Shown: positions 43,015-51,476 of the stretch, one piece after another
Layout: each line of letters opens with the position of its first letter
Position numbering within the stretch: the first letter of the stretch is position 1
From: Methylacidimicrobium sp. AP8
GTDB taxonomy: Bacteria; Verrucomicrobiota; Verrucomicrobiia; Methylacidiphilales; Methylacidiphilaceae
Assembly: GCF_903064525.1 (NCBI RefSeq)
Contig: NZ_LR797830.1
Location: 1,178,001 to 1,242,000, forward strand
Direction: 5' to 3'
DNA: 64,000 bases
The notes under the pieces: model-generated
The model's input: the letters and a program-made list of their open reading frames with translations, nothing else
Database searches by the model: none
What the model was told of the DNA's origin: nothing
Program-made: the position numbers and the translations under genes

Positions 43015-44672
43015 ATGGCCCGGCCCTCCCCATCCCGCCGCCGTTGCCCGCTCTTCCTCCGCCTGCTCGTCGCCGCCTATTGGCTCGCTTGGTCCTTCCG
43101 GGCCCCGGGGCAGCTCTACCAACTTGAAGCCTTGCCCGCCGAAAGCCCGGCTCCCCAAGCCGCTTCCTCCGCGCCGGCGGCAAGCGGGTCCGATGCGCCG
43201 GCGCAAAACGGCGCCACGGGCGCCACGGCCGCCGCTTGCGACCCATGCCCGCCGCTCTCCCCTTCGGCTGTGCAGCCGGCCGCGAAAGCAGCCGGTGGCG
43301 CCTCTTCCGACACCCAAGCTCCTCCGGAGAAGAAGTCCGACCAACCGGCCGATGCCGACCCTCCCCGCCTTCCGAGAGCACGCTGGCCCACCGCAAGCGA
43401 GTGGCTCCAACTCCAGGCTGCGGAGAGCGCCGCAAGAAGCAAGCTGCCGGGCAACTCCTTCCCCGATCGGCCCGACTGGGCGCTCCGGATCGGCGATCCC
43501 ACCCCCTGCCCCCATTCGGCCTACAGGCATCCTCTCCTCCCGCCGGCGCAACCCCGCAGTGGGACATCACCTTCGTAGCCAAGCCCGCCGTCCAGGCCGA
43601 CAAACCGATCGACCGGCCCATCGACCATGCCCCGGCGGCCCTACCCGATGGCCGGGCCCATCCCGCGCCCTCTTTGCCGGCACCGCTCCCTTCCCCTCCA
43701 CCGGCGGCGCGGGCCGAATCGGCCCCTTCCGCAGCCCCAGGGCTTTCCGGACCATCGATCCCCCCGGGTACTGGTACTCCGAGCCCGCTCGGCGAGGCGG
43801 CCGGCTTCGCCCGGGGCTTTGCCCAGGGCGCAGGAGATGAGCTCAAGGACACGGCAACCACCCTCCGCCGGCTCCCCACGGTCGCCTACGAGGTCGCCAC
43901 CGACGCCCGGTATCGCCAGCAGGTTGGGAAGGCGGTGGCCGCCAGAGCCCGCGCGGCGGCCGAGTTCGCCAAGACGGCGCTCACCCATCCCGACGAGGCG
44001 GCCCGCCGGATCGCGAGCGCCGCCGGCCAGGCTTGGCAATCCTTTCTAGACGACTACCAGCGCGAGGGGGCCGCCGCCCTCGGCCGCGCCCTCGGCCATG
44101 CCGTGGTCTTCGTCGCCACTACCATCATCCCCGGCGGAGGAGAAGCGGCCGCCGCCGCCAAAGCGGTCAAGGCGTTCGAAGCGATCCAGGCGTTCGAAAA
44201 GGCCGGAGACCTCGAAAACGCGGTTGCGCTGTTGAAGGCGGCCAGGGCGGCCGGACTCGAGGATAAACTAGCGCAGGAAGCCAAGCTTGCATTCATAAAG
44301 GCGGGCTGCCCTCGCGGGTACGTCGACATATTTGCGATTGAATTTTCGAAAGATTATCATTGGGCACGTCCCGAAACCTTGTACCGCCACTCGGTGGAGC
44401 ACGAAAAGGACTTCGGGGCAACGGGCCCGGCAAGCTATGCCAGGATGGCGCAGGAGTTCTTGCGGCGCGCGCAAGCCGAAGGGCTGCCCACCAAGATCGA
44501 TTCGGAAGGGGTGATTCGAATCTACGATCCGGCCACCGCCACTTTTGGCGTCTATAACGCGGATGGAACGACAGCGACGTTTTTCAAGCCGTATGGCGGC
44601 GAGCCAAAGAAAGCCCAAGCCTATTTTGACCGACAGCCCGGAAATTCTCCGAATCTTTTAGGAGGGCCTTGA
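43015..44672 (+). pseudogene. Polymorphic toxin 1, frameshifted in the linker
   Basis: Start MARPSPSRRRC, then a membrane anchor (LFLRLLVAAYWLAWSF), GQLYQLEALPAE and a Pro/Ala-rich linker with CDPCPP. The frame breaks at 43500-43530 in C-rich sequence. The second frame continues TPQWDITFVAKPAVQ, then a pre-toxin region (GFARGFAQGAGDELKDTATT, ALGHAVVFVATTIIPGGGEA) common to polymorphic toxins. A C-terminal tip follows (DYHWARPETLYRHSVEH, FGATGPASYARMAQEF, YDPATATFGVYNADGT, FFKP). The tip pattern recalls BECR-fold ribonuclease toxins. The stop is one base before the immunity ATG. Toxin 3 at 53002-54593 is the close relative. Confidence 0.75.
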
Positions 44673-44673
44673 A

Positions 44674-45588
44674 ATGCCGTACATCTGTCCCGTATGCGGT
44701 TTTCCTGATTTGCTAGATCCGCCCCGCAGCAAGTCCGGCGGAGGTTCATATGAGATCTGTCCCAGCTGTCGGTTTCAATTTGGGTACCATGATGATGCTT
44801 ATACCTACGAAGAGTGGCGCCAGCGGTGGATCAAGGACGGGATGGGTTTTTGGGCGTATTGGGAGCGGCCTCGTGGCTGGGATCCGGTCGAGCAGCTCCG
44901 CAATCTCGTAGCTCTTGGAGCGGACATAGACCTCGAAAAGGCGGCGCGCGCCGCCGACGCCACAAGATATCGAGCCGACATAATTGCGAAGGAATTTTCG
45001 AAAGATTATCATTGGGCACGTCCCGAAACCTTGTACCACCACTCGGTGCGGCACGATAAGGACTTCGGGGCAACGGGCCCGGCAAGCTATGCCAGGAAGG
45101 CGCAGGAGTTCTTGCGGCGCGCACGAGCGGAAGGGCTGCCGACAAAGATCGATTCGGAAGGGGTTATTCGAATCTACGAACCGGCCACGAACACTTTTGG
45201 CGCCTATAACGCGGATGGAGCGACCAAGGCGTTTTTCAAGCCATCGACGGGCCGACGCTATTTTGACAGACAGCCCGGAAATTCTTCGAATCTTTTAGGA
45301 GGCATTGAAATGCCGTACAGAGGCCTTGAAATGCCGTACATCTGTCCCGTATGCGGTTTTCCTGATTTGCTAGATCCGCCCCGCAGCAAGTCGGGCGGAG
45401 GTTCATATGAGAACTGTCCCTGCTGTGGCTTTGAATTTGGGTACGATGATGATGATCGTGGCTTTACCTACGAAGAGTGGCGCCAGCAGTGGATCGAGGG
45501 CGGGATGCTTTGGCGTGAGAGGCCCGCTTACCCGCCTTTTGGCTGGGATCCGGTCGAGCAGCTCCGCAATCTCGAAAAGCTAAAATAA
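44674..45588 (+). CDS. Immunity-toxin tip-immunity fusion, copy 1
   Basis: A 304-residue single frame. Residues 1-78 are a Cys4 protein (C5, C8, C29, C32 in CPVC and CPSC) resembling Cys-rich CPCC proteins. Residues 79-104 are a linker similar to the pre-tip of toxin 1. Residues 105-210 are the toxin tip (YHWARPETL, FGATGPASYA, YEPATNTFGAYNADG, YFDRQPGN). M220-304 is a second Cys4 domain with CPVC and CPCC. In toxin 1 the tip stop and immunity ATG are separated by one base. Here a one-base change plus a short duplication (GGCATTGAAATGCCGTACA) has put tip and immunity in one frame. The product would be a self-neutralised toxin or multivalent immunity protein. Confidence 0.8.
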   Translation: MPYICPVCGFPDLLDPPRSKSGGGSYEICPSCRFQFGYHDDAYTYEEWRQRWIKDGMGFWAYWERPRGWDPVEQLRNLVALGADIDLEKAARAADATRYRADIIAKEFSKDYHWARPETLYHHSVRHDKDFGATGPASYARKAQEFLRRARAEGLPTKIDSEGVIRIYEPATNTFGAYNADGATKAFFKPSTGRRYFDRQPGNSSNLLGGIEMPYRGLEMPYICPVCGFPDLLDPPRSKSGGGSYENCPCCGFEFGYDDDDRGFTYEEWRQQWIEGGMLWRERPAYPPFGWDPVEQLRNLEKLK

Positions 45589-45658
45589 GTTCGAAGAGCG
45601 CTTCCCTGCCGCCCAGGAGCGCCCACACCACCCACGCGACGGCACGGAGGAAAGGACC

Positions 45659-45918
45659 TTGGGGCAACGAGCTCGGCAGACTATGCCAGGAAGGCGCAGG
45701 AGTTCTTGGGACGCGCGCAAGCCGAAGGGCTGCCGACAAAGATCGATTCGGAAGGGGTGATTCGAATCTACGATCCGGCCACGAACACTTTTGGCTCCTA
45801 TAACGCGGATGGAACGACGAGGACGTTTTACAAGCCGTATGGCGGCGAGCCAAAGAAAGCCCAAGCCTATTTTGACCGACAGCCCGGAAATTCTCCGAAT
45901 CTTTTAGGAGGGCCTTGA
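45659..45918 (+). pseudogene. Orphan toxin tip 1
   Basis: After the spacer the sequence joins the toxin tip at LGATSSADYARKAQEF and runs to LLGGP and TGA at 45918, one base before the next immunity ATG. The first part of the tip (WARPETLY and the His region) is missing, and there is no good start codon. It is therefore probably silent, a donor for recombination, or translated only from a weak TTG at 45706. Confidence 0.65.
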
Positions 45919-45919
45919 A

Positions 45920-46834
45920 ATGCCGTACATCTGTCCCGTATGCGGTTTTCCTGATTTGCTAGATCCGCCCCGCAGCGAATCCGGCGGAGGTTCATATGAG
46001 ATCTGTCCGAGCTGTGGAATTCAATTTGGGTACGATGATGATGCTTATACCTACGAAGAGTGGCGCCAGCGGTGGATCAAGGACGGGATGGGTTTTTGGG
46101 CGTATTGGAAGCGGCCTCGTGGCTGGGATCCGGTCGAGCAGCTCCGCAATCTCGTAGCTCTTGGAGCGGACATAGACCTCGAAAAGGCGGCGCGCGCCGC
46201 CGACGCCAAAAGATATCGAGCCGACATAATTGCGAAGGAATTTTCGAAAGAGTATCATTGGGCACGTCCCGAAACCTTGTACCACCACTCGGTGCGGCAC
46301 GATAAGGACTTCGGGGCAACGGGCCCGGCAAGCTATGCCAGGATGGCGCAGGAGTTCTTGCGGCGCGCACGAGCGGAAGGGCTGCCGACAAAGATCGATT
46401 CGGAAGGGGTTATTCGAATCTACGAACCGGCCACGAACACTTTTGGCGCCTATAACGCGGATGGAGCGACCAAGGCGTTTTTCAAGCCATCGACGGGCCG
46501 ACGCTATTTTGACCGACAGCCCGGAAATTCTTCGAATGTTTTAGGAGGCATTGAAATGCCGTACAGAGGCCTTGAAATGCCGTATATCTGTCCCGTATGC
46601 GGTTTTCCTGATTTGCTAGATCCGCCCCGCAGCAAGTCGGGCGGAGGTTCATATGAGAACTGTCCCTGCTGTGGCTTTGAATTTGGGTACGATGATGATG
46701 ATCGTGGCTTTACCTACGAAGAGTGGCGCCAGCAGTGGATCGAGGGCGGGATGCTTTGGCGTGAGAGGCCCGCTTACCCGCCTTTTGGCTGGGATCCGGT
46801 CGAGCAGCTCCGCAATCTCGAAAAGCTAAAATAA
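45920..46834 (+). CDS. Immunity-toxin tip-immunity fusion, copy 2
   Basis: 304 residues with the same layout as the 44674 gene. Differences include CPSCGIQFGYDDD in the first Cys4 domain, SKEYHWARP at the tip start and SSNVLGG before the second immunity domain. The second Cys4 domain keeps YENCPCCGFEF. Substitutions rather than stops have accumulated, so the fusion frame has been kept open since duplication. The stop is followed by the shared spacer, then by the ISL3-type element. Confidence 0.8.
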   Translation: MPYICPVCGFPDLLDPPRSESGGGSYEICPSCGIQFGYDDDAYTYEEWRQRWIKDGMGFWAYWKRPRGWDPVEQLRNLVALGADIDLEKAARAADAKRYRADIIAKEFSKEYHWARPETLYHHSVRHDKDFGATGPASYARMAQEFLRRARAEGLPTKIDSEGVIRIYEPATNTFGAYNADGATKAFFKPSTGRRYFDRQPGNSSNVLGGIEMPYRGLEMPYICPVCGFPDLLDPPRSKSGGGSYENCPCCGFEFGYDDDDRGFTYEEWRQQWIEGGMLWRERPAYPPFGWDPVEQLRNLEKLK

Positions 46835-46904
46835 GTTCGAAGAGCGCTTCCCTGCCGCCCAGGAGCGCCCACACCACCCACGCGACGGCACGGAGGAAAG
46901 GACC

Positions 46905-48316
46905 GGCTCTTCGCTGTGCGGAGTGGAAGGAGGGGGCAGATTTGCCATTGAGGGATGGCAAGAAACGGTGTTCTTGCCATCCGTCTTCGACGGATTTTGA
47001 GTCCGGGCGAATTGCCGTCAAGGACACTTCGACTTCGTCGATCCTCCTTGACGGCGGATTGCCAAGCTCGCCTCGTTTTCCGATTCTTCGGGCATGGATG
47101 CGAACAAGCTTTTTGGGATGGCCTTACAGTTGGGTCCGGAATGGAAGGTGACTCGAAGCGAACTGTCTGCGGTGGATCACACCTTGAAGATCTGGCTCGA
47201 TTTTCGCGAGGGCCATCGGTTCCCCTGTCCGGAATGCGGGCGTCCTTCTCCTGCGCACGACACGGTGGAGAAGCGGTGGAGGCACATGAACTTCTGGCAG
47301 TACAAGACCGAGCTGGTGGCGCGGGTTCCTCGGGTGGACTGTCCGGAGCACGGAGTGCGGTTGGCGGAAGTTCCCTGGGCCAGACCGGGGAGCGGGTTTA
47401 CCCTGATGATGGAGGCGGTCATCCTGATGCTTTCCCAGGAGATGCCGGTTTCCCAGGTGGCCAAGATGCTCAAGGAGCAGGACACCCGGCTGTGGAGAAT
47501 CTTGGAGCATTACGTGGAAAAGGCCTATCGGAAGGAGGATTGGAGCGGGGTGAAGCGGATCTTGGTCGACGAGACCAGCAGCAAGCGGGGTCACCGCTAC
47601 GTGACCGCCGTTACCGACGCGGAGAGCCGGAAGCTCCTCTTCCTGGCGGAAGGCAAAGGGAAGGAGGCCTTGGAGGCATTTGCCAAGGAGATGCGCGAGC
47701 ATGGAGCGAGTCCCGAGCAGATCGAGCTAATCTGCATGGACATGAGCCCTTCCTACATTTGCGGAGCCAAGGAGCACTTCCCCAAGGCGCAGATCGTCTT
47801 TGACCGCTTCCACCTCATGCAGATGGCGGGGGAGGCGGTCGACCAGGTGCGTAAGGAGTTCGTGCGTCAGGGGCTGCTGCCGAAGGGAAGCCTCTGGGCG
47901 CTGCGAGGCAACGAATGGACGCGAAGCGAGGGGCAGAAGAGTCTGCGCGCTTCCCTTTGCGCCGCCTACCCCCGACTGGGAAGAGCCATTGGGTTGCGGG
48001 AGGCTCTGCAAGAGATCCTCGCCCAAGAGGATCCCCAAGAGCTCCGCTGGTGGTTCCAGTGGGCCGACCGCAGTCGGCTTGCTCCCTTCCGAAAGCTTTC
48101 CAAGACGATCAAAGACCATCTGGACGGCGTCCTTGCTTTCCTCCAGAGCCGGGTGACCAATGGTCTCATCGAGGCGATCAACGGACTCATCCAGCTTGCC
48201 AAAAGGATGGCCAGAGGCTTCCGAAGCTTTCGGTGCTTACGGATCGCCGCTTTCCTCAAAGCCGGAAAGCTGAGGTTGGATATTCCCGCCTTGGCCACAT
48301 GAAACAGCGAGGAGGC
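46905..48316 (+). mobile_element. ISL3-family insertion sequence (1412 bp)
   Basis: The left end GGCTCTTCGCTGT and right end ACAGCGAGGAGGC are imperfect inverted repeats. The 8-bp duplication AAAGGACC at 46897-46904 and 48317-48324 matches the size typical of ISL3. It is inserted exactly between a spacer and an orphan toxin tip. One transposase gene fills it. Confidence 0.9.
47094..48302 (+). CDS. ISL3-family transposase
   Basis: 402 residues, apparently intact. The N-terminal zinc-finger region has CPECGRPSPAHD and VPRVDCPEHG as in ISL3 transposases. The DDE-type core includes RILVDETSSKRGHRYVTAV, ELICMDMSPSYICGAKEHF (second Asp region), VFDRFHLMQMAGEAVDQVR and a C-terminal VTNGLIEAINGLIQLAKRMA carrying the Glu. 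It catalyses movement of the surrounding element. Codon use and length look normal, so the copy may be active. Its terminal repeats are imperfect at two of 13 positions. Confidence 0.9.
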   Translation: MDANKLFGMALQLGPEWKVTRSELSAVDHTLKIWLDFREGHRFPCPECGRPSPAHDTVEKRWRHMNFWQYKTELVARVPRVDCPEHGVRLAEVPWARPGSGFTLMMEAVILMLSQEMPVSQVAKMLKEQDTRLWRILEHYVEKAYRKEDWSGVKRILVDETSSKRGHRYVTAVTDAESRKLLFLAEGKGKEALEAFAKEMREHGASPEQIELICMDMSPSYICGAKEHFPKAQIVFDRFHLMQMAGEAVDQVRKEFVRQGLLPKGSLWALRGNEWTRSEGQKSLRASLCAAYPRLGRAIGLREALQEILAQEDPQELRWWFQWADRSRLAPFRKLSKTIKDHLDGVLAFLQSRVTNGLIEAINGLIQLAKRMARGFRSFRCLRIAAFLKAGKLRLDIPALAT

Positions 48317-48324
48317 AAAGGACC

Positions 48325-48584
48325 TTGGGGCAACGAGCCCGGCAAGCTATGCCAGGATGGCGCAGGAGTTCTTGCGGCGCGCACGAGCGGAAGGGCTGCC
48401 CACCAAGGTCGATTCGAAAGGGGTGATTCGAATCTACGAACCGGCCACGAACACTTTTGGCTCCTATAACGCGGATGGAACGACGAGGACGTTTTACAAG
48501 CCGTATGGCGGCGAGCCAAAGAAAGCCCAAGCCTATTTTGACCGACAGCGCGGAAATTCTCCGAATCTTTTAGGAGGGCCTTGA
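48325..48584 (+). pseudogene. Orphan toxin tip 2
   Basis: As for the tip at 45659: it begins in the middle of the tip (LGATSPASYARMAQEF) and ends LLGGP one base before the immunity ATG at 48586. An internal ATG at 48357 could start a 75-residue peptide holding VIRIYEPATNTFGSYNADGT. The ISL3-type insertion separated it from its spacer. Confidence 0.65.
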
Positions 48585-48585
48585 A

Positions 48586-49500
48586 ATGCCGTACATCTGT
48601 CCCGTATGCGGTTTTCCTGATTTGCTAGATCCGCCCCGCAGCGAATCCGGCGGAGGTTCATATGAGATCTGTCCCAGCTGTCGGTTTCAATTTGGGTACC
48701 ATGATGATGCTTATACCTACGAAGAGTGGCGCCAGCGGTGGATCAAGGACGGGATGGGTTTTTGGGCGTATTGGGAGCGGCCTCGTGGCTGGGATCCGGT
48801 CGAGCAGCTCCGCAATCTCGTAGCTCTTGGAGCGGACATAGACCTCGAAAAGGCGGCGCGCGCCGCCGACGCCACAAGATATCGAGCCGACATAATTGCG
48901 AAGGAATTTTCGAAAGATTATCATTGGGCACGTCCCGAAACCTTGTACCACCACTCGGTGCGGCACGATAAGGACTTCGGGGCAACGGGCCCGGCAAGCT
49001 ATGCCAGGAAGGCGCAGGAGTTCTTGCGGCGCGCACGAGCGGAAGGGCTGCCGACAAAGATCGATTCGGAAGGGGTTATTCGAATCTACGAACCGGCCAC
49101 GAACACATTTGGCGCCTATAACGCGGATGGAGCGACCAAGGCGTTTTTCAAGCCATCGACGGGCCGACGCTATTTTGACCGACAGCCCGGAAATTCTTCG
49201 AATCTTTTAGGAGGCATTGAAATGCCGTACAGAGGCCTTGAAATGCCGTACATCTGTCCCGTATGCGGTTTTCCTGATTTGCTAGATCCGCCCCGCAGCA
49301 AGTCGGGCGGAGGTTCATATGAGATCTGTCCCTGCTGTGGCTTTGAATTTGGGTACGATGATGATGATCGTGGCTTTACCTACGAAGAGTGGCGCCAGCA
49401 GTGGATCGAGGGCGGGATGCTTTGGCGTGAGAGGCCCGCTTACCCGCCTTTTGGCTGGGATCCGGTCGAGCAGCTCCGCAATCTCGAAAAGCTAAAATAA
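48586..49500 (+). CDS. Immunity-toxin tip-immunity fusion, copy 3
   Basis: 304 residues, nearly identical to the 44674 copy, with the RSESGGGSYEICPSC variant in the first domain and YEICPCCGF in the second Cys4 domain. Three open, in-frame copies argue that the fusion protein itself is maintained or was amplified very recently. It is followed by the spacer and a truncated tip. Confidence 0.8.
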   Translation: MPYICPVCGFPDLLDPPRSESGGGSYEICPSCRFQFGYHDDAYTYEEWRQRWIKDGMGFWAYWERPRGWDPVEQLRNLVALGADIDLEKAARAADATRYRADIIAKEFSKDYHWARPETLYHHSVRHDKDFGATGPASYARKAQEFLRRARAEGLPTKIDSEGVIRIYEPATNTFGAYNADGATKAFFKPSTGRRYFDRQPGNSSNLLGGIEMPYRGLEMPYICPVCGFPDLLDPPRSKSGGGSYEICPCCGFEFGYDDDDRGFTYEEWRQQWIEGGMLWRERPAYPPFGWDPVEQLRNLEKLK

Positions 49501-49570
49501 GTTCGAAGAGCGCTTCCCTGCCGCCCAGGAGCGCCCACACCACCCACGCGACGGCACGGAGGAAAGGACC

Positions 49571-49718
49571 TTGGGGCAACGGGCCCGGCAAGCTATGCCA
49601 GGATGGCACAGGAGTTCTTGCGGCGCGCGCAAGCCGAAGGGCTGCCGACCAAGGTCGATTCGAAAGGGGTGATTCGAATCTACGATCCGGCCACGAACAC
49701 TTTTGGCTCCTATAACGC
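49571..49718 (+). pseudogene. Orphan toxin tip 3, cut by IS1634 remnant
   Basis: LGATGPASYARMAQEF to TFGSYNA, then cut at 49719 where the IS1634-type left end (GGCCCATGTTTGG) begins. The rest of the tip and its immunity gene are absent here. A matching immunity 3' end appears at 57691, on the far side of the block. Confidence 0.7.
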
Positions 49719-50043
49719 GGCCCATGTTTGGTGAAAAGCGGCCTTTTGGACGACGGCTCCAGGGTTAGGGAACGAAAGTTTGCCAAAATGTAGTGCCACA
49801 CTGTGAACAACTTTATCGCATGCAATTAGCCTTTTGCTCTTGCGCATCACGATGCTGCACTGTAATGCTATTTCCTGTTTTTGCGCACCCTGCGGTTGCG
49901 TCGGAGGACGGGAGCGAGGCGGAGTAGGTCCGCTTGGTCGAAAGCTACCGGGAAAAGGGACGGGTCAAGCAGCGGATCGTCGCGACTCTTGGCCGCAAGG
50001 ATCTCTTGGCCCCCCCACTTGGATCGGCTCGCGGAGATGCTCG
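49719..50043 (+). mobile_element. IS1634-family left-end remnant
   Basis: Starts GGCCCATGTTTGGTGAAAAGCGG and follows the left 325 bases of the element at 55766, including the transposase start region (LRLRRRTGARRSRSAW-like in shifted frames). It then joins secreted-protein family sequence near 50043 at GGAGATGCTCGGGCG. Only the 5' end is left, so it is inactive. Confidence 0.75.
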
Positions 50044-50198
50044 GGCGCAGGGATGCGCGGGCTTGGCGGTAAAGAGCGGCACAGGGATCAGCACGAGAAG
50101 GAAGGTAGCCCGAAGGAGCGGGAGGCGTAGCGGCCGTGGCGCATCGGAAACGGGATGGGAGCAAGCCGCATGTTTTGGATGGTGAGATTTCGTTTCAT
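50044..50198 (-). pseudogene. Secreted-protein family 5' fragment
   Basis: From ATG 50198 on the minus strand, MKRNLTIQNMRLAPIPFPM is followed, after an indel, by LPLLRATFLLVLIPVPLF, TAKPAHPCARA. This matches the signal-peptide part of the copies at the window start, and the upstream region (GATCCGCTTTTTCCGCTGG) matches too. The gene is cut by the IS1634 remnant. It shows the toxin island and the window-start array exchanged sequence. Confidence 0.7.
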
Positions 50199-50370
50199 GG
50201 GCTTGAATTGGGCTGAATGGGGCCGATCCAGCGGAAAAAGCGGATCGGTCCGTCAGTATGCCTCTTGGTAAGCGGATCAAGATTCTTCCTTTCCCATCCG
50301 TGGAAATCGGCGGTTTAAGCGCCCTCCTGAGTGCTCGCTGCGAGTGCAGGGGGCCATCCGCTGTCTGTTG

Positions 50371-51210
50371 TTAGCGTTGCTCGGCCGGGGGCGCGCTTTG
50401 CTCCGACGGCTTGGGGTGAAAAAGCTCAGGGTGAAAGATCTCGTCGAGCTCCCGATTGGCCTTGTCCATCGCCTTCTTGTCCCCTAGGGCATTGGCGCGG
50501 ACGAGTTCGCCCAGCTTCCGGGTAATCGCGTCGTTCTGCTCCTTGGTAAAACGGGGCTTCACCTTCTCTTGGCCGAGCATAACCTTAAGAAAGTGCTGAT
50601 CCTTCTCCGAGAGTGGCGGCGGAACAAAGTCCGGAGGAAGGAGCCCAAGCTCCTTTTCTGCTTCTATGCTCTCTGGATAATAGTTTTGAATATCGAAGGA
50701 GTGTCCTGGCAGCTTGGCCGACGCCTCGTATGCCCTCCGAATATGGTCGCGTAAGTTCTCAAACCCAACGACTTGTATCTCTTTTTCTGCGCTTTGCTTT
50801 ACCATCTCGACCGCCTCCCGCTCAGTCAAGCCGAGGGAAGCCCATGGAGGGTCGATCGTTCCAAAGGGTTGGAAACGCCAGGGGACGGTGACATGCCCGT
50901 CTTTTACTTGAACGTAGGTTGCGGCACCCCCCATCCCGCGGACTTCCGGACTCGGATCCCAGTTTCGAAACTCATAGCAGCTTACTCCCTTTGTTGTGAC
51001 AAGGTGTGCGGTAATGATTTGCGGCGTTCCTCTAAAGAGCCGTTCCCAGTCGGCGGCGCTAATGTCAGCGGGGCGAGAGACGGGAGAAAACAAGACGTCA
51101 GCGGAGAGGGGGCCAGCGACTAGCAGAAGACCGCTAAATAAGACTGTGCTTTTTAATAACTTAAACCGGAAGAAAGTCGGGACCAAGCGGAAGTCGAGTT
51201 TTGTCTTCAT
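50371..51210 (-). CDS. Secreted-protein family, intact member next to toxin 2
   Basis: 279 residues from ATG 51210. The signal peptide (LLKSTVLFSGLLLVAGPLSA) is followed by the family core: PADISAADWERLFRGTPQII, CYEFRNWDPSPE, GAATYVQVKDGHVTVPW, PPWASLGLTEREAVEM, and a helical tail with ELVRANALGDKKAMDKANRE. It is the only complete member in the window. The start overlaps the preceding small gene (51207-51210), which overlaps toxin 2. A periplasmic immunity or chaperone role for that toxin is a reasonable inference; no known domain is recognised. Confidence 0.7.
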   Translation of the reverse strand: MKTKLDFRLVPTFFRFKLLKSTVLFSGLLLVAGPLSADVLFSPVSRPADISAADWERLFRGTPQIITAHLVTTKGVSCYEFRNWDPSPEVRGMGGAATYVQVKDGHVTVPWRFQPFGTIDPPWASLGLTEREAVEMVKQSAEKEIQVVGFENLRDHIRRAYEASAKLPGHSFDIQNYYPESIEAEKELGLLPPDFVPPPLSEKDQHFLKVMLGQEKVKPRFTKEQNDAITRKLGELVRANALGDKKAMDKANRELDEIFHPELFHPKPSEQSAPPAEQR

Positions 51211-51476
51211 GGTTTTGGAGGATAAGGAACGGGGCCGTTCCAGTGAAACAAGCGCATCGGTCCGTGGGTATGCATCTCGGAAAGCGGCATGACGTTCCAT
51301 AGGGGACTGCCGTCCACATTGGTGGAGACGGCCACCCAGTCGTTTGTCGCGGGATCAAATTTCACGAATCCGATGTGACCAGACACATAGTTCACAGGAC
51401 GCTCGTTCAGTATACTAGGCGGGTTATACGGATCGATGGCCGGGGACGCAGGGATGATAAAGGTATCCCCGCTCAT
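51207..51476 (-). CDS. Small protein between toxin 2 and secreted protein
   Basis: 89 residues (MSGDTFIIPASPAIDPYNPP). It is beta-rich with GHIGFVKFDPATNDWVAVST and LSEMHTHGPMRLFHW. The ATG overlaps the stop of the upstream frame and the stop overlaps the next ATG, a tight three-gene unit. It could be a split toxin tip or an immunity protein. The FDPATNDW stretch faintly recalls the YDPATNTF of the other tips, but this is not strong evidence. Confidence 0.5.
   Translation of the reverse strand: MSGDTFIIPASPAIDPYNPPSILNERPVNYVSGHIGFVKFDPATNDWVAVSTNVDGSPLWNVMPLSEMHTHGPMRLFHWNGPVPYPPKP

Larger units (their letters stand above)
44674..49718 (+). repeat. Tandem 1246-bp toxin/immunity units
   Basis: The units start at 44674, 45920 and 48586. 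The first spacing is 1246, and the second is 2666, which equals 1246 plus the 1412-bp ISL3-type element and its 8-bp duplication. Each unit is a 915-bp fusion gene, a roughly 70-bp spacer beginning GTTCGAAGAGCGCTTCC and a toxin-tip fragment. The third unit is cut by an IS1634 remnant at 49719. The spacer recurs at 57729 beyond the inverted block. Confidence 0.9.

Noticed and set aside
44674-49500. CRISPR-like or phage-type repeat array
   Set aside because: The repeats are 1.2 kb, protein-coding and near identical, not short repeats with unique spacers. No cas genes are present.
51207-51476. Assignment as a BECR-type toxin tip
   Set aside because: Only FDPATNDW resembles the YDPATNTF of the other tips. 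The His-region and FG...Y...A..F patterns are absent.
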